Below are positions 10,597 through 22,494 of a stretch of 64,000 nucleotides of DNA, in pieces (the stretch's first letter is position 1; the number at the start of each line of letters is the position of its first letter). The notes below the pieces were generated by a model. It saw only the letters and a list, made by a program, of their open reading frames with translations, did no database searches and was not told the DNA's origin. Source of the stretch: Pochonia chlamydosporia 170 (Eukaryota > Ascomycota > Sordariomycetes > Hypocreales > Clavicipitaceae). The stretch is from the NCBI RefSeq assembly GCF_001653235.2, contig NC_035791.1, forward strand, positions 5,394,001 to 5,458,000, given 5' to 3'. Position numbers and translations under genes: made by a program.

Positions 10597-12891
10597 ATGG
10601 AAAGCAAGAAGCTCATTGTCGGTGTCGACTACGGAACGACGTACTCTGGTAGGTTTTATTCTCCATATTGTTGATTCCATTTGTCTAACTCAAGATAAAA
10701 AGGCGTCAGCTGGGTTTGGTCCACTGCTACCGGTATAGAGGATGTTCAGCTCATCGGTGAATGGGGTACAGCAGAGAGGACCACTGGAAAGGCAGGTTTC
10801 GAGAGACTTGTTCCATCCAGAATTGCTTACTCGCCTGAAATCAGCTGGGGCTATGTCATCGACCCTGACGCTACAGTGTATTGCTGGTCCAAACTTCTTC
10901 TGGACAGATATGCCCAGCCATCTGACTTTGATGACCCTTCGTTGACAGACGTTGATGGCCCTGGCCTGCTAATCACTCCTCCGGGAAAGACACCAGAAGA
11001 TGTGGTGACAGATTTCCTAACTCAACTCTACCAACACGTCATGGAGCGCCTGGCAAGCAAGATAAATGAGTCTATCCTCTCTGTCACCCCAATAGAGTTT
11101 TGGTTCACTATTCCAGCCCTGTGGAGCATCAGAGCAGAGAATTCTACAAGGGATGCTGCCGTGAAAGCGGGTTTTGGCTCTCGTCCAAAGGATAATATTC
11201 ACTTGATCCGCGAGCCAGAAGCAGCGGTAATTTGTTGCCTGAACGAAATGACCAAGGACGGAGGGAATGAGCTCGTCAAGGTACATACTGTCGCGAGTTT
11301 CTACTCAGAGAGAATCACAGGAGCAACTAACGACCACTCCACAGGTTGGCGACGGAGTTATTGTATGCGACTGTGGCGGTGGCACTGTGGTAAGTCAGCT
11401 TTTGACAGCAACAAAGGGACATAGCTTACATTTTCAAGGACCTCACATCATATGCAGTTCAAGTCGCACACCCAAAACCTAGCTTGAGTCAGGCATGTGT
11501 TGGTGAAGGTATGTATCCTCAATGTTTCCTACTGTAGTAATAGTGTTTGGTGGCTGAGAGTAACCTGATAGACAATAGGCGGAAAATGCGGTTCTACAAC
11601 AATCGATCGGGCTCTACACAGGCTCATGGCCTCCCGTTTTGGATCGGCTTTTACAGATTTACCTTACGAGATGAAGAGTGGAAGCTCGAGTTTTATGCTA
11701 CAATTTGAGTCAGCTAAGCGTGACTTTGGCGTTTCGAAAGTTGCATCGCGGAAGTATAGGTTCACTCTCAACATTGGTGCTTCACAATCTGAGTGGTATG
11801 ACGCAAGAAGGGGTGAGATAATAATCACCACGTGAGTAGTAACGTTAGTCTTTTATCGAAAAAGAGCAAAGGCTTACACATACTTCATGCAGCGACGACA
11901 TGAAGAGCCTTTTTGATCCTGTAGTTCAGCAGATCATCGGCCTATTGGAACAACAACTCAAAGCATCGAAATCGGAGAGCAACCTGGATATCAAGGTAAG
12001 TATCCGCATAATGAAGGTCGAGGTAACACCTAGCAATCTAATGAAGACACCAGACCATATGTGTAGTCGGCGGCTTCGGGGAATCTGTCTACCTGTTCAA
12101 CAAACTTTTAGAATGGTGCCCGTCCGGCATAGAGCTCATCAATCCCACCAAATCGTACGTGCCATTCTGTTTGCAATCTTTGATACTTTGATCTAACGGC
12201 GGTCTATTTAAGATGGGAAGCAATCTGCATCGGCGCCGCCCTGCGTGGCCTCGATGGTCCAACCGTGATCAAGAAAAAGTGCCGTCGCCACATAGGCATC
12301 GGTATCTCGAAGCCATTTCGCGAAGGCATTGATAGTGCTGATGATGCCTTCCACGATCTTTTTGATAATGAGAAACTAGCACGTGGTCATGTCGACTGGT
12401 TGGTCAATCGAGTAAGTCGCACCTTTGAAGGCAACTAGTAGAAGCTGTGAACTGAATCCAGATGTTAGGGCGAGATCATCACCCCCGAGACCGTCGTCAT
12501 TCGCAGCTACGTTATGGCTTTTCTTGTCGATGGTGAGAAAAAATGGCAACAAAACTTGTATGAAAGTACCATGGCAGTTGCCCCAGAGAAACTGACCCAT
12601 CATTGTATTTTGTCCCCATAATTCCAACTCAAAGAAAATCGTCTTTAACGCGCTCTAGCTGTGAGGAAAGCGGGAGAGCTTCAGGTAGATCTCACGAGCG
12701 TACCACTCGAACAATTCGACCACAAAGACATAAGCTCTCCCTTCTCATGGAAGAAGCTGAAAGTATACAGGATCGACTTCCAAGTGGCTATGGTCGTCGA
12801 GGATGATTTGGGGTATATTTATTTCCGTGCAGTTTGTAATGGAAAGCAGGTAGGCGAGGCAAGATTGAAGTTCGGGCAAGAGCAGACGTAA
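10597..12891 (+). CDS. Hsp70-like / HSPA12-type actin-fold ATPase
   Basis: Ten exons join in frame to 589 residues (10597-10648, 10703-11280, 11345-11389, 11439-11508, 11579-11831, 11893-11995, 12054-12154, 12213-12411, 12469-12604, 12659-12891). Actin-fold nucleotide-binding motifs are in order: VGVDYGTTYSG at the N-terminus (phosphate 1), CDCGGGTVDLTSY (phosphate 2, rebuilt across an intron) and VVGGFGESVYL (adenosine motif). The C-terminal part does not resemble a canonical Hsp70 peptide-binding domain, as is usual for the large ascomycete family of Hsp70-like proteins related to HSPA12. ATP binding is well supported; chaperone activity is not. The high intron number and divergence argue against a housekeeping Hsp70. 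These families are expanded in filamentous fungi and some members sit near allorecognition genes (established only in general). Confidence 0.85.
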
Positions 12892-13504
12892 CGTTGACTG
12901 TACATGAAGATCTTTGATGCAGTGTAATCTAGAAGAACTATCGACGATATGCACTCGGAGTTAAATCATGTCGAATATACAAAGACTGTATGCGTCTAAT
13001 AAGCGCAACTCGTTTGCCCATTGCTCATCATTGTAAATCTCTGACCTGCCTTCTTATGATGCGGTATCTTCACACTTGTGCCTCCGCGTACCCCTGTGCT
13101 GCTGTTGAGGCTTGCGATAAGCTCTCGACTTGTCGTAGTGCCGATTTCTCCAGCTTATTACATTGCTTCTGTGCTTTTCTGCTGGGCGAGCGGGAACTGA
13201 AAGTGCTTGCAGCGTTACTTCCAGCTCCGGTTGGCAGTCCCTAGATCTAAATGTGTGTCAACATTACGCTCTCGAACCATTACAGTGCTTCATCCTTCAA
13301 CTCACATGTCTCATAGTCTCGAACAATTGACAAAGCTTTCCAATTTCAGGAGATTCAATTTTATATGTTCAGCTACTTTAATGCAATACAATCTAGCTGG
13401 CAACTTCAACAGCCCGCTATCCATAGTAACATGATACGGGGGCTTTTACTTCGCTCCACTTCTTGTCGTTACCGCCGTAACATTGAAACACGCAACTCAT
13501 TGCT
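12892..13504. other. Intergenic region between convergent genes
   Basis: About 610 bases between the ends of the Hsp70-like gene (plus) and the DM13 gene (minus). It should contain both 3' untranslated regions. No supported gene was seen. Confidence 0.4.
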
Positions 13505-14023
13505 TTAAACAAGCTGGGACGCAAATAGAACAACTGAAAGAAAAGCTAGAATAGTAGGAACCTGAGGACTCGCAAACCCGGCAGCACCACCCATTTTAGT
13601 CGGTTGAGATCCTGAACCAGAGGTAGTGGCAGAACCACTTCCAGATCCGTCCTTTGACAGTTTTGCCTGGCCAAAGTTGGCACTCAGCTTCTCGCACCAT
13701 AGACCAACCACCTCAAAGTCTGCTGGCTTCTTGCCTGCATCGAGGGGAATAATAATACTGTCTGTTGATGCAGGCTTATCGACTCGCTCGTTGTTGATTC
13801 GGAATCCTGAAGAAAGCTTGTCGTTTGTCGAACCCCACCAGTATAGTGCCGGCGCAGATGCATCTTTGAGGGTATATCCAGTAATCTCGATGGCGCTCTC
13901 GTTCAGGACCTTGACAGTACCACCGAGTCCACCATCCTTGCCATCCAGTTTGCCAGATGCGCCAACATCCGCCGCCAAAGCAGAAGTAGCAAGTAGAGAA
14001 AGGAGAGACAGAGCCTGGAACAT
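13505..14023 (-). CDS. Secreted GPI-type protein with DM13 domain
   Basis: A single-exon gene of 172 residues beginning at the ATG at 14023. It opens with a clean signal peptide (MFQALSLLSLLATSALAA). Residues about 20-125 fit the DM13 fold: GTVKVLNESAIEITGYTLKD, then LYWWGS, GFRI, and VVGLWCEKLSANFG with the single conserved Cys. DM13 has been proposed to act in extracellular redox or electron transfer through that Cys. The C-terminus is Ser/Gly-rich and ends in a hydrophobic segment preceded by small residues, typical of GPI addition. An in-frame upstream extension exists but would bury the signal peptide, so I chose this start. It is divergent from a ferric-reductase-type gene. Function in fungi is not established. 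Confidence 0.85.
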   Translation of the reverse strand: MFQALSLLSLLATSALAADVGASGKLDGKDGGLGGTVKVLNESAIEITGYTLKDASAPALYWWGSTNDKLSSGFRINNERVDKPASTDSIIIPLDAGKKPADFEVVGLWCEKLSANFGQAKLSKDGSGSGSATTSGSGSQPTKMGGAAGFASPQVPTILAFLSVVLFASQLV

Positions 14024-15057
14024 TGTGATGAGAGGTAATCGAGGGGATGTGGGTGATATCTGGAAAGAATTAGAACTCCGTTTCCTTGTCGGGAAGCCGG
14101 GACACGCCGTAGAATTACTACACGTAGGCTCCAATTAACATACCAAATCGCCGTGACTGAAGGTTGAGAGGACAAAGAGTTTAACAGAAACCGAGGATTT
14201 TGATGGTGAACTACGAATTGATTGAATGAATAACATAGCAATGGATGATTGTCTCGTTATATACCCAGTCTTTGAGGAGGCCCAACACCACCAACTTCGT
14301 GGACCAAAGAACTCCTTCCCCGATGGGATTCCTGATTCCAAACGCCTCGAAAGATGCTCAATGAAACAGTGACACCCACCGTTTCATGGCGGTGCATAAC
14401 TCTGCGGCGGTAAACAAACCCGTTCTACGTGCGGGAGACTAAGAGGGACGGGGGCATGCAAGATTTGGAATCAATTTGTTTCGCCTCGCTGATTGGTCGG
14501 CAATTGGCTATCTGTCCCAAAGTGGAAAACTAAATCCTCCCTCCAATTTGTCCATCGCTCCTCGTGCTGGCCAATGAGCACGATAGAGTCATTTAAACAT
14601 TTTGTCTTTTCCTTAGACATTCACAATCTGATCGCCCTGAGACGGGCGGAGATGCTAGCTCGATGACAAGCTAGAATCGATCTAAGACACATCACTTGGG
14701 CTTGCAACCTGAACCTGGGCTAGGAGTAATGATCGGGTCCCACCAGCGCAGCCACATTTGCGGTTTGGAATCAAATCCAACAAAGGGCCTCAGCGCCAAG
14801 TCTGCGAAATACTGGGCTGACGTGATGAGGAAACATAAAACAGTCAGTTATCAATGGTGCCAGGACACAGCCCTACCAAACACTTGTGATCTGTCAGACT
14901 TTGGATCCAAGATCCTAGTTTATTTCTTCGAGATTACAGTGCGCCTTCAGACACAAAGTAAATAAAATGGCCGGATAAACTGCTTATTCTAAAAATCAAA
15001 GTTGGTGTCTCAATTACACTTTACGATTAGATTCATAGTGCCAAAGAGACTTGCAAG
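14024..15057. promoter_or_regulatory. Divergent promoter between DM13 and ferric-reductase genes, four CCAAT boxes
   Basis: About 1.03 kb between two divergent starts. Four CCAAT boxes lie within 84 bases: on the minus strand at 14492-14496 and 14503-14507, and on the plus strand at 14543-14547 and 14571-14575. CCAAT is bound by the fungal CBC/Hap complex, which with HapX controls iron genes in several ascomycetes. Whether HapX half-sites are present cannot be judged by eye. No gene was supported in this interval. Confidence 0.5.
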
Positions 15058-16741
15058 ATGGTTGACGCTATTATTTCCGACCAGTACACAGCTACCCGGG
15101 CATACTTTGCCTCTGTGATTGGGTTGTTTCTTGTCGAGAGCGCGATTCGACTATCACAACATCTGTACCACTGGCACAATTCGAGTAAGTCGTGAAATTT
15201 ACAACCAGATTAAACCGAAACTGGAGCTAACGATACCAGAACGCCAGCTCGGTTCTGTCAAGCATTGGAAAATCACCGTGCTCTTCCACAAACTCTTGAG
15301 CACCCGAATAACGATTCCTTATCTCATCGACTATCACGTCACAGACATTATACGATTTCTTGTATTTCTCGGCCTAAATATCCTGTTTGGCATCAATCAA
15401 AATGAATACACGACCGACTACAAGCTCTACGGCTGGCTCACAATAGCCAACGGTGGACTTGCCCTGCTACTAGCACCACGAGCAAACCTGTTTTCTCTGT
15501 TACTACGCATACCCAGCAACGTGCTGCTAGTATATCATCGCTTGATTGGAATGGCAACAGTGGCACATGCAACAGCGCATTTCGGTTTCAACATTATGCA
15601 TTACATTAGCACCGAGCAGCTAGAGGACAGTCTGGCAAATGCAAGAATTCGCATCGGCATAATGGCATGGCTGAGCCTGGCCATCATTTTCCTGACTGCC
15701 TTGCCTATTATCCGCCGAAAAGGATTTGAGATATTCTACTACAGCCATTTTTTGTTCTTTGTCTTTATGGTTGGGGCGTTGATTCACACGACAAACGGAC
15801 CCGAGTTTCTACTCCCCGGCTTTTCTCTATGGGTAGTCGATCGCATCTTTCGGCTGTACCAGAGTTTCCAAAAGGCCGAGATACAGGAAATAAGGCATTA
15901 CACGGGCCAGGTTACCAAGTTCACAGTGAAGGGAGTAACTGTGCGCCATCCAGGACAAGTGGTTTGGGTTAGACTTTCTGCAGTATCACTGTTGAACTGG
16001 CACCCTTTCACAGTTATGCGTTCGCCAGGGAGTACCAGTGACTTGGCTACATTTGCTGTTAGAGGTCTTGGTGGATACACAGAGAAGGCTCAATACCTGG
16101 TCACAGACAAGGGCCATGCCACAACATCTACAGAAAGTGCCCAGGCAGTCGAAAGCGGACTAACCGTTCGAATAAACGGCCCATTTGGAGTTGGCCGCCT
16201 GAATTGGAATTCATTCCCCGTCGTTGCTCTGGTCGCAGGCGGTATCGGCATTACTCCAGCTATCAGCATCTTATCACACATCACCTCATCAAGGGCAGCT
16301 TTGTCAGAACACGCCACTGGCTCTACACAGCAGCAAGTCGATATTTACCTCATTTGGGTTGTCAAACGTCTTGATCATACAGCATGGTTCAAAGATGAGC
16401 TCGAAAAGCTGGCTGAGTTGACCGCGCAACCAAATGTGAAAGTCAATTTGAAGGTTTCCATATTTTCAACCGACCGCACCAAGGCTGAGAATCTGATGTC
16501 ACAGGAAATGACTGTGGGAGGGCATATTTCGGAACCAATGCCAACTTCATGGGTAGTAAGACACGAGCGGCCAGATTTCAGCGAATTCTTTCGGGACCTG
16601 CGCAATCTACACTCTGGCTGCGATATTGGAGTCAGTCTATGTGGGCCGAAGTCTCTGATGAGACAGGCTAGAAAGGCAGCAGTTCACGAAAACTCGACAA
16701 CTGGTTTATTCTATGTTGAAGATGAAGTATTTGAGAGATAG
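15058..16741 (+). CDS. Ferric reductase-type membrane oxidoreductase (FRD/FAD/NAD domains)
   Basis: Two exons (15058-15184 and 15240-16741; a 55-base intron with GTAAGT and GCTAAC) give 542 residues. The N-terminal half has several membrane helices with paired histidines expected to hold haem (HRLIGMATVAHATAHFG and, further on, YYSHFLFFVFMVGALIH). The C-terminal half has the flavin motif HPFTVMRSPG, a GPFG loop, the NADPH pyrophosphate motif GGIGITP and a terminal CGP. It should pass electrons from cytosolic NADPH through FAD and haem across the membrane to ferric iron or another acceptor. At 542 residues it is shorter than classical Fre proteins and lacks a long N-terminal signal region. A NADPH-oxidase (Nox) identity is less likely given the short length. 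The divergent DM13 neighbour may be a redox partner (inference). Confidence 0.88.
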
Positions 16742-17026
16742 ATTGAGGGGCTGTGGGCATTACTTGACTTGGGAAGCCATGGTGTCTCCTTTAGATAACT
16801 GTAGGTTATGAATAGAATGCAAAATACATGTGCTATATGCTCGGATTACTTGTGAGAAGCTTTGATGAGAGAAAGAGAGACATCTCGTAGCTACCTTACT
16901 CGCCGATAACAACATGATGGTCGCAGAGTGGACATCAAAAAGGCAAGTTGCAATAGTCAAACACATTGGGCAGAAAATTTGTCCAACAGTGCTCTCCTTC
17001 ATCTGCTCTGTCGTCCCAAATTCGAC

Positions 17027-20000
17027 TCACCGCCGTATTTTTACACTCTCGCTCCCGCTCGCGCTCCCGTAATCACTCTCAGTTTCAGACCTAGGTCTCC
17101 TCAAACTATGCGGCACAAGCCGACCAACTAGCCACCAAACGCACGAAGCTACCCACCGCCTCACTCTCTGGGTTTCTTTCCCTCGCCAAGCCACCACAAG
17201 ACAGAAACCGCCAATTCCCACAGCAAGCGGCAAGGCAATCTTCCAAAACAGTTTCTGCGTGTTGTCCCAGTCGGGATTTGAAGGTCCACCGTTCATGCTC
17301 AGATATGCTGCAATAAAGCCCATCGGCAAGAAGATGACCGTGACGACGGTGAATACAAAGATAGCTCGGTTATGGTCATCTTGGACGATCTCAGTGAACT
17401 CGTTTACCATGTCGATGAGGTTGACGGCCTGCTCGATATTGAAGTTGATGACGCCACTTTGCTCTTTGAGCTTCTCGTCAGCCTGGTTCAGGATGAACAC
17501 TTCTAGTTCGTTGGTCATTTGCCGGGTACTTTTATGTGGTTCCAGGTATGTATATGGATTTAGGGATATTTTCAAGGATCTTATTAGTTTGTGCTGCCAT
17601 TTGACTACCTGGTTTAGACGGTTCAACTCGTCCATCATGGCGGCAATAGTCGAGATTTGGCGTTTGTTGGGGTGGCGCATAATTTGGGATCCCTACACCA
17701 CATATTATTAGTGCTGCAGACAAAATTATTGCGGCTAAAGTAATTGAAGTCATACAAAATCGTTGCCGTAGTTTCTATAAAGCTCTGCAACATTCAGGTT
17801 GTTGTAGACCGGCTCCTCAAGAATGTTGGATATCATCTGAACAGCCAAAGCGTGAGGACCAGCCGAGCTGAAGAACTTCACTATATCCTCGCTTTTGTTG
17901 GTGTCCACTGAGCCCACGAGTGCTCGCTCAGCGGCCTTTAAAAGAGATGCGATATCTGAACCCGTAGCCTTCAAGACCCGGTACTTGTCCTGCAGGTCAA
18001 GATTAGGAGTGAGACTGTCGGCTTTGTCCTGATAAATGCCCTGTTTGTAGAATGTGTGCAATTCGTCTAGTAGAAGCGGCACCGTACAGACGAATGCAAC
18101 GACTAGCTGAAATGCTTTCAGAAGAGCATAAGGGACGCCCTGCACCGGCTGTCTGAAGTGGTTGTCAAACACCACACCTTCCTGGATATCACGAGCTTGC
18201 TTCACAACCTCCGACATGGTTTCGCAGCACATGGATAGCACATCTTGGTACTCCTGTTTTAATCTTGTTTCCGCAGCGTTTGTGAGTGGGACGAGATGCT
18301 CATTCAATCTAGCTTCAGAAGTTGTGTCTGAGAAATGTTTCTTTCGTAAATGCTCCATGGCGTCTTCGACACTGTCGTAAATTAGGCCCCGTTCGCATTT
18401 GTCGCATTCGATTTGAGACAACGGAGAATGCAAATATCGGTATCCTGGGATAGGAATAGGTTGACGAGATATGACGAATTTCGGAGAAGTATGTCCACTT
18501 TGCTCCCATTTTAAATACTGTATTGAATGTTGTGTTAACGAGGCCATGCAAATCACAAAATCTCAGGTTCTCCTGTAGACTTACTTGAACCCCTTTTGAC
18601 AGCGCGCCGTAATATAGCGAGAGTATCGGGTGGTCACCACGTTTCGGAACGAACACCTCCAGTGTCAGGACAGACGCAAGAAGATAGTCCCTGTAGGCGC
18701 GGGATAACTGATCCGTGTCCAGAACTGGTGTTTGAGAGTCATGGGTGCTAGTTTTCTGTATAGACAATGCAGCAATATGCATGTCAATATTGTCAAGCCC
18801 AACTTGCAGCATTCCAGCGTCAAAGCTGAGAGAAGGAAACTTGTCCTCTAGGTCAGCTACGTGAGGGTGGTGCCGCTCGATGAGAGCAGTCTCGGTCCGA
18901 AGAAGACAAGCCGTGACGCTTTCCTTCCACTCGCTGTCTGTGTGATCTGGTCGAGTGCCGTTGGGAAGATCCGCCGATGAGGAACTTCTCGCCAAGATAC
19001 TCCACGCTAGAAAAGGTGGCACAGCTGGGTTCAGTTTTGGAAGAGCGAAAGCATCTTTCAGTCAAAGGCGTGTTAACTAACGGTAACAACAAATAATCGA
19101 GAATAAAAGTGAAAACAAAAACATTGGTGCACATACTGCCGTCTGAGTCTCCAGTAGTGGTTTTTCGTATACCGAAAAACGCGTTATCATGGTCGTTATA
19201 TCTTCGTACACTCCTAACACTCTCCGCGTCGTATATATCAGGCGTACGAGACGATGATGCACTGAAGCTGCGACCCGACATGTCGTCGTCCCCTAACCAC
19301 TTGATCTTGATTTGTAACGCCCCTTGCCATGGCAACCGAGTAAGATTAGACCAGCTCTTTGGGGTCAGCACTTCCCCGTTGTGATCCAGTAACTCAAAGT
19401 CTTTAGAGGGTTCGTAAATTTCATCATCCGCCTCCTTCATTTTCGACATTATAGAACATTGAAGTTTCTATAGGCATTTTCGTCAGTCGTCACGTCTGAT
19501 GGTGTGGAGAAAATTGCGAAACATCATGAAAACGTAGACTTACAAAGAAAGTTTCGCATTCTTTAAAGGGTACATGGAACGATATATAATCCGGAGTCAT
19601 CACATGAATGATTTTATCGTCAAGGGTCATGGGGAGCTTCTCTCTGATGTTGATATTCTCTTGGAGGACCGATCGTCGAAGTGGGTTACCATAGGTGAGA
19701 ATTCCCGCTACTCAGCAAAACAGGTGAGCAGCCTTGCATTCGCAATGGAGAGGGAGATAGTTCTTACCGGAATCAACGATCAGGATCCATGTTTCACATA
19801 CCCAAAGAATCTCGTCTGAGGCGGCGCCATCTTGCCTTCGAAAGACTTGGCCTTTGTCACGTTGAAACGACGTGTCATGCGGGTTGAAAACTTCATGAAG
19901 TTTTCTAGGGACGCAGACACCTTTCCGAAACTTGACGTCATACTTTCGATTCAGAGAGTCCACTTGAAACTGTGGAACAGAAATAAAAGTCGCTGAGGCT

Positions 20001-21398
20001 ACTGTTTTCCCCCCACAGTCCACATCCGCTCGAATCACGGTCCCGGGCTGCAAATACCAGTTATCTCGACTTTTTGCTAACTTTTTATCGTATAATTTCT
20101 TGAAAAGAGTTTTCATGGCATGAAGGTTGTCTGGTGTTGCTGCCAGGCTGTCATTGTACAAAGCAATGTTCTGTGACATCAATGTTATTATCCTTCCATT
20201 CCATCAAAGTTCCTAGGAACAAGGAGCCTCTTACCTCGAATTCGCTAAAATCCATGATTGTCCGCGACACGTGACTAGAAAGGATGTCAGAAGAATGGTA
20301 TTAACGCTTATGTCTGATCAGCCACCCACAGCCAAGTGATCTTGTCACGATCTCCTGAGTTCGACACCCCGGGGGGCGGGCTAATAAATGGTGTTAGCTC
20401 CAAGGTCACGGATCCTGGACCTATGTCGTCTTTGTACACGCGAGCAGAACTGAAGGCATTACACTCCACGGTAGAGGGATTGGGCTCCAAAACATGGAAG
20501 GTTGGCTGCCGAAGCGGTCTACGGTCTTCCAACTGCCGTTTAGTACGTATGGCCAAACCTGCACAGCGAGAATCGGATCGAGATACCACAGATTCTGAAC
20601 CATCACTCCACTCAGAGTCATCAGGTTGCAAGTCATCGGAAACATCAGTGCCGTTTGAAGCGCTACGAGAACGGCCCCGGCGTCGCCCCAATCCCGAAAG
20701 ACGCGCTCCAACTCCTGCTGATCGTCTATGACTAGGCTTCGTCGCCTCTTCAACGTATTCGGTCAGAGATGGTGGACGGTGAGATTTGACTTGCTTCGCG
20801 GGCTTCAGGGTGAATTTCGACGTCTTTCCCTTTTTAGGAGGCTTGCCAGCGAAAAATGCCAATAATGCCGAGTTGTCTTTCCTGGGTCTTCCTTTCGTTT
20901 CCTCAACTCTCGGGTTGGCCGAAACATCAGACGCTGACGCCGGAAACAACGTAGGCTTTCGGTACACTGGAGGTGGCCTTTCTTCTCGACGCACATGGTC
21001 CGGTGGCTCGGTCTCCCGCCTTGGAGGATTGATCACTGAAGGCCGTGAGTTTGAAGCCCCTTGAATATGGAAGTCTTTCGCCCAGGTAAACATCTGGAGG
21101 GACATGCCAGGTCGGATGATCGAATTCCACAAGGCAGGAAGAATCACCTCCCCTTCAGGACCTATCAAATCATAGCGACCGTGGAAAACTTGCTCCTCAA
21201 AGAATTCCACATGAAGAAACGCCTTCTTGATCATGTCCTCCATGCCCTAATTGACCGCATCAGGGGTCTGAAGAACAACAGTTGCAGTGCAGAACAAAGA
21301 CTTACTGCCCATTCTTTCACTGCTTCGAAGGGAAAGGAAAACTTTCTGCCGACAGCATCCGTGAGATGGATGACTGCCGGCTGGTCATTTTCATCCAT
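17027..21398 (-). CDS. Large ULD-ULD protein with CorA-like C-terminal membrane domain
   Basis: Nine exons (21398-21306, 21246-20330, 20274-20235, 20170-19768, 19707-19544, 19467-19137, 19054-18585, 18517-17756, 17692-17027) join in frame to 1281 residues. Residues 1-86 are a fungal ubiquitin-like domain (VIHLTDAVGRKFSFPFEAVK; YDLIGPEGEVILPALW). A basic disordered linker follows. A second, more divergent ULD lies near residues 510-590 (FELLDHNGEVLTPKSW). Residues 844-867 form a C-x2-C-x14-H-x4-H pattern like a C2H2 finger. The last 200 residues hold a helical region and two membrane helices separated by SMNGG, resembling the CorA end but with SMN in place of GMN. The weakest join is intron 2 (20275-20329, GTGGGT donor); without it the first ULD would be a separate 300-residue protein. 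Similar uncharacterised giants occur widely in ascomycetes. Ion transport is not demonstrated. Confidence 0.75.
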
Positions 21399-22494
21399 GC
21401 TGATTGATTGTTCGTGTAGCCTCACGAGGTTGTGTAGTGGTTTGTAGTTGGAAAGTTGTGTGAGAATTGCCCAGTGGTGAGATGAGGGCGAGAACACAAC
21501 GCCATGTATGTTTTCTTTCGAGGCTGCATTGGAGCTGACATGTCAAAACCAATCAGCTGCAAGGTTTTGTTGCGATGCTGCATATTGTGATCCCTGTCTC
21601 TTGCAGGCATTGGTGTGGCTGGTTGCTGCAGCTGTGTTGCCTTATTTCTTACCATCGCTGCTCTAACGCTGCTTTCCCTGTCATATTGGCGGTCTGCGCT
21701 AATTATTAATTTTCTTTCGACGCCGTATTTCTTCCAATACAGCACGACGTTTCCGGGAAGGGCTTCGGTTGTCATACTGCCCGGTCGAGGATCTTGCGAC
21801 CCATTGCGAGATGTAAGTCTCTGACATACCCATTCATCCTTCAAAAATCCGTTCAACTCAGCGAACAAAGAAAGTCTCTCTCTGCCATGGCACAGACCAT
21901 CATAACCGGCTTATGGGCCAGCTGGATTAGGTTTCGCTGATTGCCTCCCGGGTGTTTCTGTGTCTGACCATGTGATGCTGGGGCATTTGATGTAGCAGCG
22001 ATGCTGCTCTAAACTGTGTAGATATGGCGGCATACAGTACACAATTCTCTGGCTCCTTCACTAGGTAATACCAAGCTGTAAGAATTGTGGCTCATGTGGC
22101 GCTGTGTGAGCCACCACCCTGTAGCAGTGTGGAATAAGTCCAGTCCGTTGTCCAACGTCATCCCCAAAACAATCTCGATCTCCAGATAGTGGTTGGGTTA
22201 CACGTTTATATCTGCCGTCTCAATCGTTCATGTTTTTTCAATTTGTGGCGCCCCAAGTCCCTATGAAACGGCTTAAGCTACGAGTCTACTAGAACCTTGG
22301 CGCTTAGCATTCCCTGTGAGTTACCATCAGTCATACAACACGGTTTCAACACTTGTCCAAGTTACAAAGGTAGTATTTTATTTAGAAGACATTTTCCTCC
22401 AAAACTTTCTATAATGTGTGAAAATATGATACATGTGCACTAAACCTGTGCCGACTCCGGAAAAATACACCCAAAGAAACGCAAACCATCATCC
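21399..22494. other. Intergenic region upstream of the ULD gene
   Basis: About 1.1 kb between the ULD gene start and the monooxygenase gene end; both are on the minus strand. It should hold the ULD gene promoter. An open frame at 21422-21868 (minus) begins with TTG, has no recognisable content and was not accepted. Confidence 0.4.

Noticed and set aside
20308..21398. Separate gene for the first ULD ending at 20308
   Set aside because: A 55-base intron at 20275-20329 with a branch-like sequence and pyrimidine-rich acceptor joins it in frame to the following exons, and the combined length is a multiple of three. The donor GTGGGT is weak, so this is kept as the main alternative.
21422..21868. 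Minus-strand open frame just upstream of the ULD gene
   Set aside because: It starts with TTG rather than ATG, has low-complexity polar content, and probably overlaps the ULD gene promoter or leader.
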